Origin: Scleroderma bovista
Lineage: Eukaryota; Basidiomycota; Agaricomycetes; Boletales; Sclerodermataceae
Direction of reading: 5' to 3'
Length of the DNA stretch: 64,000 nucleotides
Assembly (NCBI GenBank): GCA_037178675.1
Contig: JAYMGJ010000307.1
Span: forward strand, 1-64,000
Below are positions 1 to 10,528 of the stretch, one piece after another (the first letter of the stretch is position 1; the number at the start of each line of letters is the position of its first letter). Below the pieces are notes generated by a model. The model saw only the letters and a list, made by a program, of their open reading frames with translations, did not search any database and had not been told where the DNA came from. The translations under genes and the position numbers were made by a program.

Positions 1-284
1 GAAGTCGCATGTGCACCCGGCATAAACCGTCGACGAAGTGCGCACAAGACTGCAACCCATATTAGTGTAGACTTAGTAATAGTCCTCTTTAGAGTAGATG
101 TTACATGTTACATGTCACGCGTCACAGTCACGGGTCACACTATTTGTTGTATATAAACAGCATCCACCGCTTATATAATATAACAGCTCTTAACCAGCTA
201 CCGCTACCATCTCTGGTTGTGCACTCCACCCAACAGGTGAGTTGGAGTAGCAGTTCCTCTACGTATATAGGTATTCCTTCAACA
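1..284 (+). repeat. 5' LTR of copia copy 1 (missing first 4 bases)
   Basis: It matches the 3' LTR at 5621-5908 over its whole length. The window starts at GAAGTCGC, while the other LTRs of this family start TGTTGAAGTCGC. A TATA-like stretch TATATAA lies at about 150-156, and GTCAC-type short repeats lie at about 110-140. Confidence 0.93.
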
Positions 285-298
285 GGTTATGAGCCCTG
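285..298 (+). other. Primer binding site, complementary to the anticodon arm of initiator tRNA-Met
   Basis: GGTTATGAGCCCTG follows the LTR directly. It is the reverse complement of the anticodon stem-loop of fungal initiator tRNA-Met (yeast iMet contains CAGGGCUCAUAACC), not of its 3' end. Priming by a half-tRNA of this kind is established for Drosophila copia and yeast Ty5. The match is read from memory of the yeast tRNA. The host tRNA is not in the window. Confidence 0.75.
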
Positions 299-380
299 TG
301 AGCACACTACGTGCAGCAATGCACCAGGCAGCGCTCCAGCTCCCTGAGCGTCGCTTTAACTAGCTTGACGCTGTGGACCA

Positions 381-510
381 CAGTGAGCTCCTAGCTGAGC
401 CCCTGCACAGCCACAAGGCGAAGTCGGTCGATGACTTGCGCCAGACAGTGAGCTCCTAGTTGAGCACCTGTACTGCCACAGGCGAAGTTCGTCGATGACT
501 TGCGCCAACC
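381..510 (+). repeat. Tandem duplication (65-bp unit) in the copia 5' leader
   Basis: CAGTGAGCTCCTAG... starts at 381 and again at 446, and each unit ends with GATGACTTGCGCCA. A weaker third match (GACGACTTGCGCTGG) follows near 525-540. It lies between the primer site and the gag start and could belong to the packaging or translation leader. No function can be read from it. Confidence 0.8.
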
Positions 511-666
511 ATCGCGAACATCATCGACGACTTGCGCTGGCATACCCTAGTCATGAGTTGGCTGTTGACAGAAGTGCTTTCACTAGCACTCAGGTGTTTC
601 TTCTCTTCTTGCTTGTCCGTTGTCGCATCCATTTGCTGACTCCGTTGACTCCCAACAGAAATCACC

Positions 667-3600
667 ATGTCCAGCGCTCTTGACAAGATGGTTCCCGTGT
701 TCACTGGCTCCAACTGGCAGCAGTGGCACACCTCTATGCAGGCCTACCTCCGGGCACAAGGCCAATGGTATGTTTACTCGACGACGCAACCCGTTGCCGG
801 TCACGATGACCGTAAGGAATGGGACGACAACACCGAGAGAGCGCTCGGTAATATCACCTTGCGCCTCGCCCCCTCTATCCAGGTTGCTGTCTCAAATCTC
901 GACAGCGTTAAGGACGTCTGGGACCACCTAAAGAAGAACTTCGGCGCCCCCAGTATCGGCTCTGCCTACGCTGAGCTTAGCAAGCTCCTGGCGACTACCA
1001 TTCCCACTGGCTCCCATCCCGCTCCTGCCATCACCAAAGTGCTTAGCCACTTTGCGTACCTCAAAGACGCCGGCTTCGAGTTCCCTGCCCCCGTGCAGGC
1101 AATGATCATTCTGTGTAAGCTCCCTCCTACTATGGAGGTCGTAGCTCAGATACTCAGCCAAACGTCGCCGGACGAGATCAAAAATCTGAAGCCCGATGGG
1201 ATCGTCAAGGCCGCCATGCTCTCCTTTGAGCAGAAAGGCGCCTCTTCGCGTGCCGGTGGTAAGGGCCCACAGGCCAACAAGCTTAGCGCTGTGAAGCGCA
1301 AGCCGGCTGACCCCAAATTCGCCCAGCAGCAGCAGCAGCCCCAGAGGCAGCAGCAGCAGCAAGGCGGGTCCAACAGCGGTGCGAGTGGAAACGCTCCTGC
1401 CCAAGGACAGGGAGGCCACACTCGCCGTGGTGGCAAGAAGGCTCACGCTCGCCGCGAGAATGCCCAACAGGCAGCCTTCGCCACTTATGTCCACTACGAT
1501 GGACCAGAGCCCACCGTCGACCCTCGTGCCTTGGCTCACACCCCCGGTGCTACCAACTACGGCCCCCCCACATTTGAAAATACCATCAAGGCCTTCGACT
1601 TGGCACACCGTCTGGGGGTAGAGCCCTCCTGCCAGACCATCCGCACCCTCGACCAAGTTGTGTCGATGGCAAGTGCAAACCTGGACCAGCCCGAGGCAGG
1701 TCCCTCCTTGTTGAAGCGCCCTCATCTCGAGGAGCGCATTACAATGTATGAGGAGGATGCCATCTCCCTTGGGGATGATGAACCTTTCGCCCACGAGCCT
1801 TTCGCTGACGACGAGTTCGACGAAATCGACGCTATGGTCCTCGACCGCTACAACGCGACGTTGATGGCAATGGGCGCGGAGGCCAGCCTTTTCAGGCAAG
1901 TACCTTCTGCACGCATGCTGACTGACACTGACACGCTCCCTTTACATGTGCGCTTCACGCCGTCACTGTATATAGCGAGTAGTAACTACAATATGTTGTG
2001 TCGTGTCCCCTCGAGCAATGCATATATCTGTTCGTGTCTGAATGATGCACGCTGTGCTGGCTGTAAGGGAAAAATGGTCGACGATAGCGAACTATCTGGT
2101 GCCTTCTGGCTACTAGACTCTGGCGCATCACGCCACTTTACTGGTGACATAGGCGATTTCGCCTCCTACAACGTGCTAAAGCGAGCGCACTACGCCAAAA
2201 CCGCAAATGGTGTAGCACTAATTGCTGGCATTGGCATGGTATTACTCCGGTGCCTAGACCACAACTCTGGGGATGAGAAAGTCATTACACTCACCCAAGT
2301 GCTCCATATGCCAGGCGCTACTGCGCGCCTCATTTCTATGGGTGAAATGCTCCAACGTAACTACAAAGTCACTGGCGATAAGAGAGGCATTAGCCTCACT
2401 CATAAAGCTGAACACCTATGGTTTGGGCCAGACCCAGAAGATGATCGCAACATCATTTTTGGGATTAGATCTATCCCGATAATTAGATCTAATTACATTG
2501 CCTCCATGAGCAAAGTCGATTATGACATTATGCACTGGAGATTCGGGCACCCCTCGAAGGAAGTACTCCGACGCGCACAAAAGCATACGCAGCGCTTCCC
2601 GGAGATCCACTTTCCAACTGAGGATTGTGTTTGCCCTGGATGTGCTCTTGGCAAGATGCCCAATCGAGCTTTCCCAGAGAACGAAAGACGTGCTTCCAAG
2701 CCCTTTGAGCTGGTGCACTCTGACCTGAAATCCTTCCCGGTTACGTCGTACCGGAAGTTTAAATATGTTATTACCTTCTACGACGACTATACTTCTCACG
2801 CCTGGACTATGCCTCTTCGCTCCAAAGCTGCAGCGATTACGGCTGCCAAAGATTTCCTCGAAATGGTGCGCGTCCAACATGATACGCATGTCGTTGGATG
2901 GATGTCCGATGCTGGCAGAGAATATAAATCCGATCTGTTTGATCGAGCACTCCTTGAGAAAGGAATTAAAATATATCAAGGTGCTGCAAGAACTGCCATG
3001 CAGAATGGCTGCGCCGAGCGTCTAGGGCGCACTCTCATGGATAAAGCTGAGTCTATGCGGCATCAAGCCTGCATTCCTGACTCCTGGTGGGAATTTGCGT
3101 TCGCTCATGCAACTCACCTTTACAACCGTACTCCGGTAGCTCGCCTATGATGGCGCACCCCCCATGAAATGCTTAAGGGGGAGATGCCTAACATCGACCA
3201 CCTCCGTGTATTTGGCTGTGGAGCCTTTGTCTACCTCCCAGCCTCGGCTAGAGCAAATAAGATGGCTCCCAAGTCGGAGCTAATGACTTATGTCGGTGTT
3301 GCCCCTGGCAATGAGCGCAACTTTCTGTTTATGCGCTCCACCAATGCAGTGTTTACCGCTGCTCACGCCGTCTTTGACGAGCGTCACTTCCCTCGCTGCC
3401 CCAAAAACAGGCGCGAACCTCTCGAGAACCCTTTCGGAAGGGCAAATCCGAAACCAGCCACTGATCGACCAGGGAATCCCCCTGATGATACTGACAGTGA
3501 TGACGATGTGGAACATGACCATGGCTACCCACATCCCCAAGCGCAGGATGACGATCCAAAGCGCGAGGAACCTGAGGCTCCTGAGGAAGAGCCTAACCAA

Positions 3601-5574
3601 ATAAATCCTCCCCGTATGCCATCTCCAGTGCCTCCACCGGCACCGAGAACGCCTTCACCGGCGAGAAATCCGCCACCTCCGGCACCGCAGCACCCTGGCC
3701 GAGCTGAACGCCGCCAGAATGCACCGCGACCTCCTGCAGTGAATATCCCTGCCCGCCCCCAACGTGAACGTAGAGCGCCATTGCGCCCCGGTAACATGTA
3801 TGGTGAGCGGCGACATCCCGTTGAGCAACTCCGGGATATCAAAAGTGCCTCTCGATGGCGAGAAACTGTGGGTGAGGTCCCTAGACCCCCACAACCGGAC
3901 ACACCAGACCATGTTCCTGGTGGTTTCCCCGACACCTCTGCAACGCTCAGTGAGGAAGATGTGCAAAAGATGTGCGAGGAAGGGGGAGCAAACCTAGTCC
4001 GATACCTGATGGGCAAAGCCCTCGAAACCCGCGAGCCTCAATATGAGAGCGTCCGCAACTGGTCCTACAAGGACATCGCTCGCTTACCCCAAGCTGAGCA
4101 GAAACTCTGGCGACTTGCTTGCCAAGAAGCGCTCGACGTGCTGCGAAAGCGCAAAGTCTTTGAGCTAGTTGACCGTCCCCAAGACCAGAAGGTCATCCAG
4201 AATCGATGGGTCTTCGACGTGAAGTCGGATGGCCGCAAGAAAGCCCGCTTAGTAGCGAAAGGCTTCTCCCAGGTCTTCTCACCAGTTGTGCGCTTTGAAA
4301 CAGTGCGCCTCATGCTTGCGCTTGCCACACTTGAGAATTGGTATATCACTGGACTCGACGTTCGGAGTGCCTACTTGTATGGCAAGCTCGACGAAGAGAT
4401 CTACATGGAACAACCCGAAGGGTTTGCAGTTCCTGGGCAAGAGCGCAAAGTGCTCCGCCTCTGGCGTGCCCTCTATGGCCTCAAACAGGCCGGCCTAGCT
4501 TGGTGGTGCACACTTGATGAGTCTCTCAAAGAGCTCAGGTTTGAGCACCTTAAATCTGAAGCAGGCATCTTCTTCTACAAGAAGAAAGGCACCAACATAG
4601 TCATTGGTATTATCTACGTTGACGACACTTTATTCTGCGGCCCTAACAAGGCTGTTGTTGATGCCATTAAAGCGCAGTTCATGCGCAAATGGGAGTGCAG
4701 AGACCTTGGAGAACCTAAGGAGTTCCTCCGCATGCGAATCACTCGCAAAGGTTGCGCTATCCACCTGGATCAATGCGCATACCTCCAAAAGGTCATCGAA
4801 CGCTGTGGCATGCTCAATGCAAAGTCTGCAAGCACCCCACTGCCGGCTGGCTACTATGCCGCCAAAAATACAGAGCCTGTTGATGCGGAACTCCGCTCCC
4901 GTTTCCAGACGGTTATTGGGTCCCTTCTGTACCTTATGTTAGGCACTAGGCCCAACATTGCTTTTGCAGTCACCCATCTCTCGCGCCATGCCGCGAATCC
5001 ATCCCAGGACCACCTATCCAAAGTGCTTTATATTTGTCGCTACTTGATTGGTACACCTAATTACTCCCTAGTGTACAATGGTGGATCCGGTGCTGGCCTG
5101 ATTGCATGCACAGACTCAGATTGGTGATCAGACCCTATCTCTTGCCTCTTGCAGACAGGTTTCTACCTGAAGCTTGCAGATCGCTTGATCAGTTGGACTT
5201 CTTGTATGCAGAAGACTATTGCATACTCGTCCACTGAGGCTGAATACATGGCTTTGAGTGATTGCGCTCGCCAAGTTACCTGGATTCGGAGTTTACTCGG
5301 TGAGCTCAGCTATAAGCTGAAAGCTATCCCGATTTGCGGTGATAATCAGGGGTCCATATTCATGGCATCCAACCCTGTAACGGAGCCTTGCTCCAAGCAC
5401 ATCGACATCCGCTACCACGGAATCTGCGAGTCAGTCGCGAAAGGTAACGTGGAACTATTCTTCATTGATGGTGCTGAGAATCCTGCCGATCTGCTCACCA
5501 AGAACTTGCCCCGTGAGAAATTCGCGAAGTTCAGAGCTCAACTAGGCTTACAGTTTCCCTCTGGCAGCATCTAG
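667..5574 (+). pseudogene. copia gag-pol polyprotein, two in-frame stops and an 8-codon deletion
   Basis: One frame of 1636 codons encodes the whole polyprotein. The ATG at 667 sits in a good context (ATCACCATG). Visible in order are a UBN2-type Gag (about residues 10-200), a Gln-rich stretch (about 219-233), an aspartic protease DSGAS (D at 484), the integrase zinc region HWRFGHPS...CVCPGC, an integrase core with HSDLK, SDAGREY and NGCAER, RT with YVDD (about residue 1317, bases 4615-4626), and RNase H with STEAEYMAL near the end. Gag lacks a CX2CX4HX4C knuckle. Stops are TGA at 3148-3150 (context fits CGA>TGA) and TGA at 5125-5127 (GGA in copy 2). RT also lacks 24 nt after 4274 that copy 2 keeps. 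It is therefore not functional. Confidence 0.93.
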
Positions 5575-5610
5575 CGCCTTATTCGCTGAAGTGCTCTACG
5601 TGCAGCACAG

Positions 5611-5620
5611 CGAGGGGGAG
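5611..5620 (+). other. Polypurine tract of copia copy 1
   Basis: CGAGGGGGAG lies directly before the TGTTGAAG start of the 3' LTR. This is the position where plus-strand DNA synthesis is primed. The same tract precedes the LTRs of copies 2 and 3. Confidence 0.85.
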
Positions 5621-5908
5621 TGTTGAAGTCGCACGTGCACCCGGCGTAAACCGTCGACGAAGTGCGCACAAGACTGCGACCCATATTAGTGTAGACTTAG
5701 TAATAGTCCTCTTTAGAGTAGATGTTACATGTCACACGTCACGCGTCACAGTCACGCGTCACACTATTTGGTGTATATAAACAGTGTCCACTGCTTATAT
5801 AATATAACAGCTCTTAACCAGCTACCGCTACCATCTCTGGTTGTGCACTCCACCCAACAGGTGAGTTGGAGTAGCAGTTCATCTACGTATATAGGTATTC
5901 CTTCAACA
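5621..5908 (+). repeat. 3' LTR of copia copy 1
   Basis: 288 bp, TGTTGAAG...CTTCAACA, with the inverted terminal motif TGTTGAAG/CTTCAACA. It contains TATATAA at about 5774-5780. The sequence on its right is LINE coding sequence. Confidence 0.95.
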
Positions 5909-7942
5909 AGTTTCAGTTGGTCACCCTGGTTCTTGACAATCCATTCACAGCGAAGTTTCCATATCAGGTGTGCTGATTCTAGTACAAGGATGGAAAAAAG
6001 TTGGCTTTGCCCCTTTTTCCAAGTGCCCCTCATATTGGTACTATTTGGGAGATTCACTCCCAGGATCACTCCAAAGAAGATCTCAGGCCACGAGGCCTCT
6101 CTTTTGCGCCACAACTTGCTGGCAAGTCCCCACACCGTCTTGCAGATGGTAGAGTTTGGGCACTCCACCAAGATGTGTTCCATAGATTCCGTATTTCCAC
6201 ATAGTTGGCACATGCTACGGTCTTTGAAGTTCGGTATGTGGTTCCAGTATGGCCCAATTCTATACTTGTTGTAGAGGCACTTCCATAGGAAGTTTCTGAT
6301 ATTCTTCAGAATATCGCAGCTGTGTATGGATTTTCACAGTTGCGGGGAAGAAGGGGTTATGTCCCACAGAGACTGGATAGATTGTTGGGTAGCCGCGATG
6401 TTGCTCATCAGAGAGGCTTTAGGTGCATAGTGTTTCTGAGTGCAGAGGAGAACTAAATTTTTGTAAAAGGAACATTGTGAGCCAGCAGACAACCTCTGGC
6501 CCCTCAATAAGAAAGCGGGGTCAACTTCAAGGTTTAGTTTCTGGGGCTGGGGGTTGTTGAGGGAGGATTTAGCGAGAGTGAGGGCACCCTCCTGCTCGGC
6601 GGTATGTTTATTTTTCTGCCACATTTCTAGTGATGTATGAGCTGATCTTGACTTCAGCTTTGCAGCAAGTGCCCTGTATAAGTTACCATCCTGCATGTAA
6701 AACCAATCTAGGTCCTCATTGTAGTCAAGCCGTTTGGTGAGGTTCCTTAATATGTTCTCGTCATTCAGATGGATTCTCAGGTGGACTTCGGGTTCAACAC
6801 TTTGGAGTAGTAGGAGCATGGCCCCAAGAATCCCAGTGGTCTTGGAGGAGCATTCACTTGGGGGAAGTCAGAGAGAGATGTTTTGTGCATCATACTTGCC
6901 AAACCATGCGCACCCACCTATAATTTGGAGGCCATCTTGAGTAACCATGGAGGATGCACAGCAGCGGACATTGGCTCCCAGAGGAGGGTGGGGTGGGTTT
7001 TCAATGGCTCTGTGTCGGGTGGGGAGAGGGTGGCTTCCGGTGTCGGGTCTGATTATGCAGAAAGCATCTTCGAGATGAGTCGTTGTCACCAGTTTAGCCC
7101 TAAACTCACAGGTGTCTCCTTGTGGCATGGGCTTGGTAGCATTAACTTCGGCCACATTCATATGGTTTTCAGATGGCCGCCATTTAGCTGGAAGGCACAG
7201 CAGTAGGTTCTTAGCAAAGGACAGGCACTTAGTTGGCTGTGGACAGTCATAAGTTGATCAGATGTAGGCACACGTGGGGCATTGACAATATCCCGTGTCG
7301 TCTCAGGCAAATCACATCATGGTGGTTGTTGAGGTGGTTAAGAGCCTGGGTGGCTCCCACATGGAACCAGATTGGGGCAGACCTCAGCAGGTCTGGGTGG
7401 AAGGCGGTTGCGTCCAGGGAGAGTTTGTGGGCTTTTGCCACTTTCAGGATCCTCTTGAGGTGAGAGGGGATCCTGGTTCAGCTCATGTTCCAAGATTGAA
7501 GGAAGCAGTTGATTTGGGCATCCTTTGGGATGGTTGGGGTTCTTTGGGAAAAATGGTTAAGTATTGCATTTGTGAAGGATGCCCAGGTAGGTCGTTTATG
7601 TGTGGGAGATAGGAGTTTTTTGAGCCAGACTAATTCTATTGCTTCATTCCTGCATTTTAGATTCAGAAGGTCTTTGCCACCTTGGTTTGCTGGGGCACAT
7701 AGGAGGTTGAGAGAAGCGTTGGGTTTCCCAGACCCATCCCACACAAAACCGGTAAGGTGCTTAGTTAGGGCCTTCTCTATGCTGGCTGGCATGCCTTGCA
7801 CACAGGTGAGGTACTGTGTCATAGCGCCAATTGTCCATCCAATAATTATTTTGTGGCCTTTGATAGAAGGCTTCTTTAGATCCCATCTGTGGAGGTGCTG
7901 TAGCTGCCAGCTTGCTGAGGCCTGACATGTGCATTCAAACAC
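5909..7942 (-). pseudogene. LINE (Tad1-like) ORF2 C-terminal half, decayed, cut by copia-1
   Basis: Read on the minus strand from 7942, the fragment shows the post-RT region typical of Agaricomycete LINEs (TIGAMTQYLTCVQGMP-like, then GGKDLLNLKCRNEAIELVWLK). Next comes a decayed RNase H region (GGCAWFG near 6940, DWFY...LYRALAAKLKSRSA near 6650), in which I cannot find the catalytic DGS and Glu. Last comes a zf-RVT knuckle, CQLCG...HILVECP, at about 6150-6213. The three blocks are separated by stops and frame changes. The RT core is absent, consistent with ordinary 5' truncation. Coding similarity stops at 5908, exactly at the copia LTR edge, so the remaining C-terminus should lie left of the window. 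Confidence 0.8.
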
Positions 7943-8820
7943 AATGGCCCTAAATATTCATATCCACCAACAGGATGGATATTTTTAATAACTAGTAAGT
8001 TGGTCAATGATCACTTTGGCATGGCATGTTGAACCAACCAGTTGCAAGGGTAACAGCAAGCAGGTATTCTTCCAAGTTTCAAGGGTTCATTGAAGGACTA
8101 CTATTATATGGGCTGTGTTTCCTAACAGTATCAGTACCTGGTACTACTAATTCCGCCAGTGCACCGAATACTAACAGGCAGGTCAATCACGACGGTTTAC
8201 TCATGCTCAGTCAAACAAATCGGCACAATAAGATCGGAACTACATAAGTGCTTCCCCACTTGCTGAGGTTGCGTTTATCCATGCATGTGCCTCAGTTCAA
8301 CAGTAACTATGCACACATGGCTGCATGGCTGTGTTTGGCCAAACAGGCCCTTATTAAGTTATCCAACCAGTTACAAGGGTAACAACGAGCTGCCGATAGC
8401 ATTCTTCTGGGTTTCAATGGTTTGAAGTTCAGTGTTGAAGAACTACACAGTACTACTAAATGGGCTATGTTTCCAAAGAGTATCGCTGTGAGTCAAAGTG
8501 TGGATTTGGGTTGGAGTAATAACCCAAATACAACACCAACAAAGGACTACAAAAATGTGCAAGTGGTGGTTTACCTCTGCGGTGTCCAGAGAGGATGTGC
8601 TGAGGAGGGGAGAAGGGGATCTACACCAACAGGGTGATGCAGACAATGATGCAGGATACTCCTGGGGTACAGGAGCAATAGATGACGAAGGGGATAGGGG
8701 TCTGGACTTTTCCTAAAGCCTAGGAAGTGTCAAAGTGGGGATTGAGGTGACTGGGACTGAAGTAGCAATACTACATTTAGAGATTGGTGCAGCAAAGGGG
8801 CAAGGGGGCTCCTGACGTCC
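7943..8820. other. Non-coding stretch with a diverged ~130-bp duplication
   Basis: No gene is recognised. Two related segments lie at about 8034-8135 and 8355-8490. Both start CCAACCAGTT(G/A)CAAGGGTAACA, continue TCTTCC/TCTTCT...GTTTCAA, and later share TGGGCT(G/A)TGTTTCC. Their spacing is about 325 bp. This looks like an old repeat rather than coding sequence. Confidence 0.5.
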
Positions 8821-9250
8821 AGAAGCTATGGGATATGAAGGATTGACAGGCTAGACTCTGCTTGAGCCTAGAGAAATACTTGGACTTGAATAACTTGAAT
8901 AAACTTGAATATTGGAGTCTTTAGACCTTCACTGAAGCCTACAAGACTCAAAGAGCTGAGGGGATACTGACTGAGAGTCTGAGAGAGGGATAATTTTGTG
9001 AAAATTGGGTCTCTCCTCACTGAGCTGAGCCCAGGGGTTTAAATACATGGGGAGGCACAGCATTAAAGTACAAAAAGAGAAGGGAGTAAGCAGGATTGGT
9101 AAGGGATTGGTAAGAGCTTTGTAAGGGGTTTGTAAGCGATCAGTAAGCAAGGGATAAGCAGGAATGAGTAAGCATAGGGAGCATGAATAAGCTGCTGAGT
9201 AAAGGAATGAGTAAGCTGCATGACAAGATTGATTGGTAAGGGAGTGAGTC
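8820..9250 (-). repeat. LTR-like promoter region (tentative)
   Basis: On the minus strand GTATTTAAACCCC (about 9035-9047) resembles a TATA box. It is followed by a CT-rich start region and a transcript-like stretch down to about 8850, which is how the gypsy LTRs elsewhere in the window are built. The part from 9080 to 9330 is rich in GTAAG/GTAAGC words. No TG...CA ends or duplications were found, so the assignment is weak. Confidence 0.25.
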
Positions 9251-10528
9251 ATCAGCTGAGTAATATACCAAAAATGCGAAAGGGATAGAGTAATACTGAT
9301 GACAAGAGAGCATCAGTAAGTAAGGAATGAGTCACTGCACAGCAGAAGGAGTCATTGATGCACAGCCTAAGAAGTTTGATGGGGGGCTGTGTACCATCAG
9401 GAATTTGATGGGACAACAATGGGGAAGATCTGAGATAAATAGGGGGATTGATCCGAGACAAAACAGCCACAAGAAGGGTACCATGGGTCCAGAGTTCTTT
9501 TTGGGGGTCAGCATACACTAAGGTATAGTGCATGTGTTCTAGCGCCGCTGAAGCGCAACCATGGGCTCCCTTGACGAGCTCTCTTCTGGGAAAGAACAAG
9601 AGAGGGTTCTTCTTCCTAATAGCACTATAAAGTGGGGGCATAACTGTCATGGTGCTGGGGGATGTCGTCTGAAAGTAGGAAGCAGATAGAGTATTGAATT
9701 AGATGCATCCAGGGAAGCGAGATGAATGACAGAGGAAGATGGACATGGCAGACATCTGGGAGGAAGGGACCATAGGCAAAGGGCTCAGGGGAAACAGTGA
9801 CAACCAGAGAAGGCTTTTCAATCTTGACAATAGACCTAAGACCACCAATGTACATCCCTAATGCAGGACTGACAAGGAGAACATGCTGATCAAGAATGAG
9901 ATGGACTGAGGGAGCAGGCTGGGAAGATATGTGCTAGGCAGTGCACAGAAACTCTGAAAGAGGCTGTCCTAAGAGCAGGACATAGTGGAGATCTGCAGCA
10001 ATAGTGGAGAAATGATCCAGAGAAAATATGAACTTCATAATGACCAATGAGACAAATGTCTAGATTGTGGGGGGAATATCTCCATGGGAAATAAACACAT
10101 TTGCATTGGAACTTGACAGGCAGATAGACCACATGCTAGACTCTCTGACGGTATAGTCACATGCTTGATAGCTTAAGAAACAGTGGAGCTATTCAAGAAA
10201 TTGGAATGCCAGCACTGGGCATCTAATTTGGGCACTAACATTGTTTCTTCTCTTCTTTCTTCCATTTCTCCATCAATTCTTCAGCTTCTTTGCTCATTCT
10301 AGTATAGGAGTTGGACTGCAGTAGCTTGCATCCTTTCTCATACCACAATGGTTCTTGTGCAAGTGATAACTACTACATGTTGGCAGTCATCTCTTTCACA
10401 AGGATAGTCTTCTTGCATGATAGATGGCTATGATGAGGCTCCATTGTGCTCATCCTTCATATCAAAATCACCTTGATATTGATGTTATCTTCCATGTTCA
10501 CTGTACCAAACCTGTTTTGTATGTGACA
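9251..10528. other. Unrecognised sequence before copia copy 2
   Basis: Several open stretches exist on the minus strand (for example 9252-9650 and 9625-9855), but none shows a family motif, and their frames do not join. A CT-rich tract lies at 10245-10280. I see no convincing gene, RNA or repeat boundary here. Confidence 0.4.

Larger units (their letters stand above)
1..5908 (+). mobile_element. Ty1/copia LTR retrotransposon, copy 1 (complete, inactive)
   Basis: The element runs from a 5' LTR (first 4 nt cut off by the window start) through primer site, leader, one long gag-pol frame and polypurine tract to a 3' LTR ending ...CTTCAACA. Domain order gag, protease, integrase, RT, RNase H is that of Ty1/copia. 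The two LTRs have the same length (288 bp) and differ at about 11 positions by hand count, several of them CpG transitions. The integration site is inside a LINE remnant that continues on the right. The left duplication lies outside the window, so the expected 5-bp duplication cannot be checked. Confidence 0.95.

Noticed and set aside
928..1899. Long open frame on the minus strand opposite copia gag
   Set aside because: It is the mirror of the GC-rich gag codons, has no motif of its own, and copy 2 does not extend to this region for comparison.
3150..5127. UGA recoding as an explanation for the many in-frame TGA codons
   Set aside because: TGA also ends normal frames here, and sister copies show CGA or GGA at the same positions, so mutation is enough.
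5764..5908. Extension of the minus-strand LINE frame into the copia LTR
   Set aside because: The open frame continues by chance into the LTR. LINE similarity stops at 5909.
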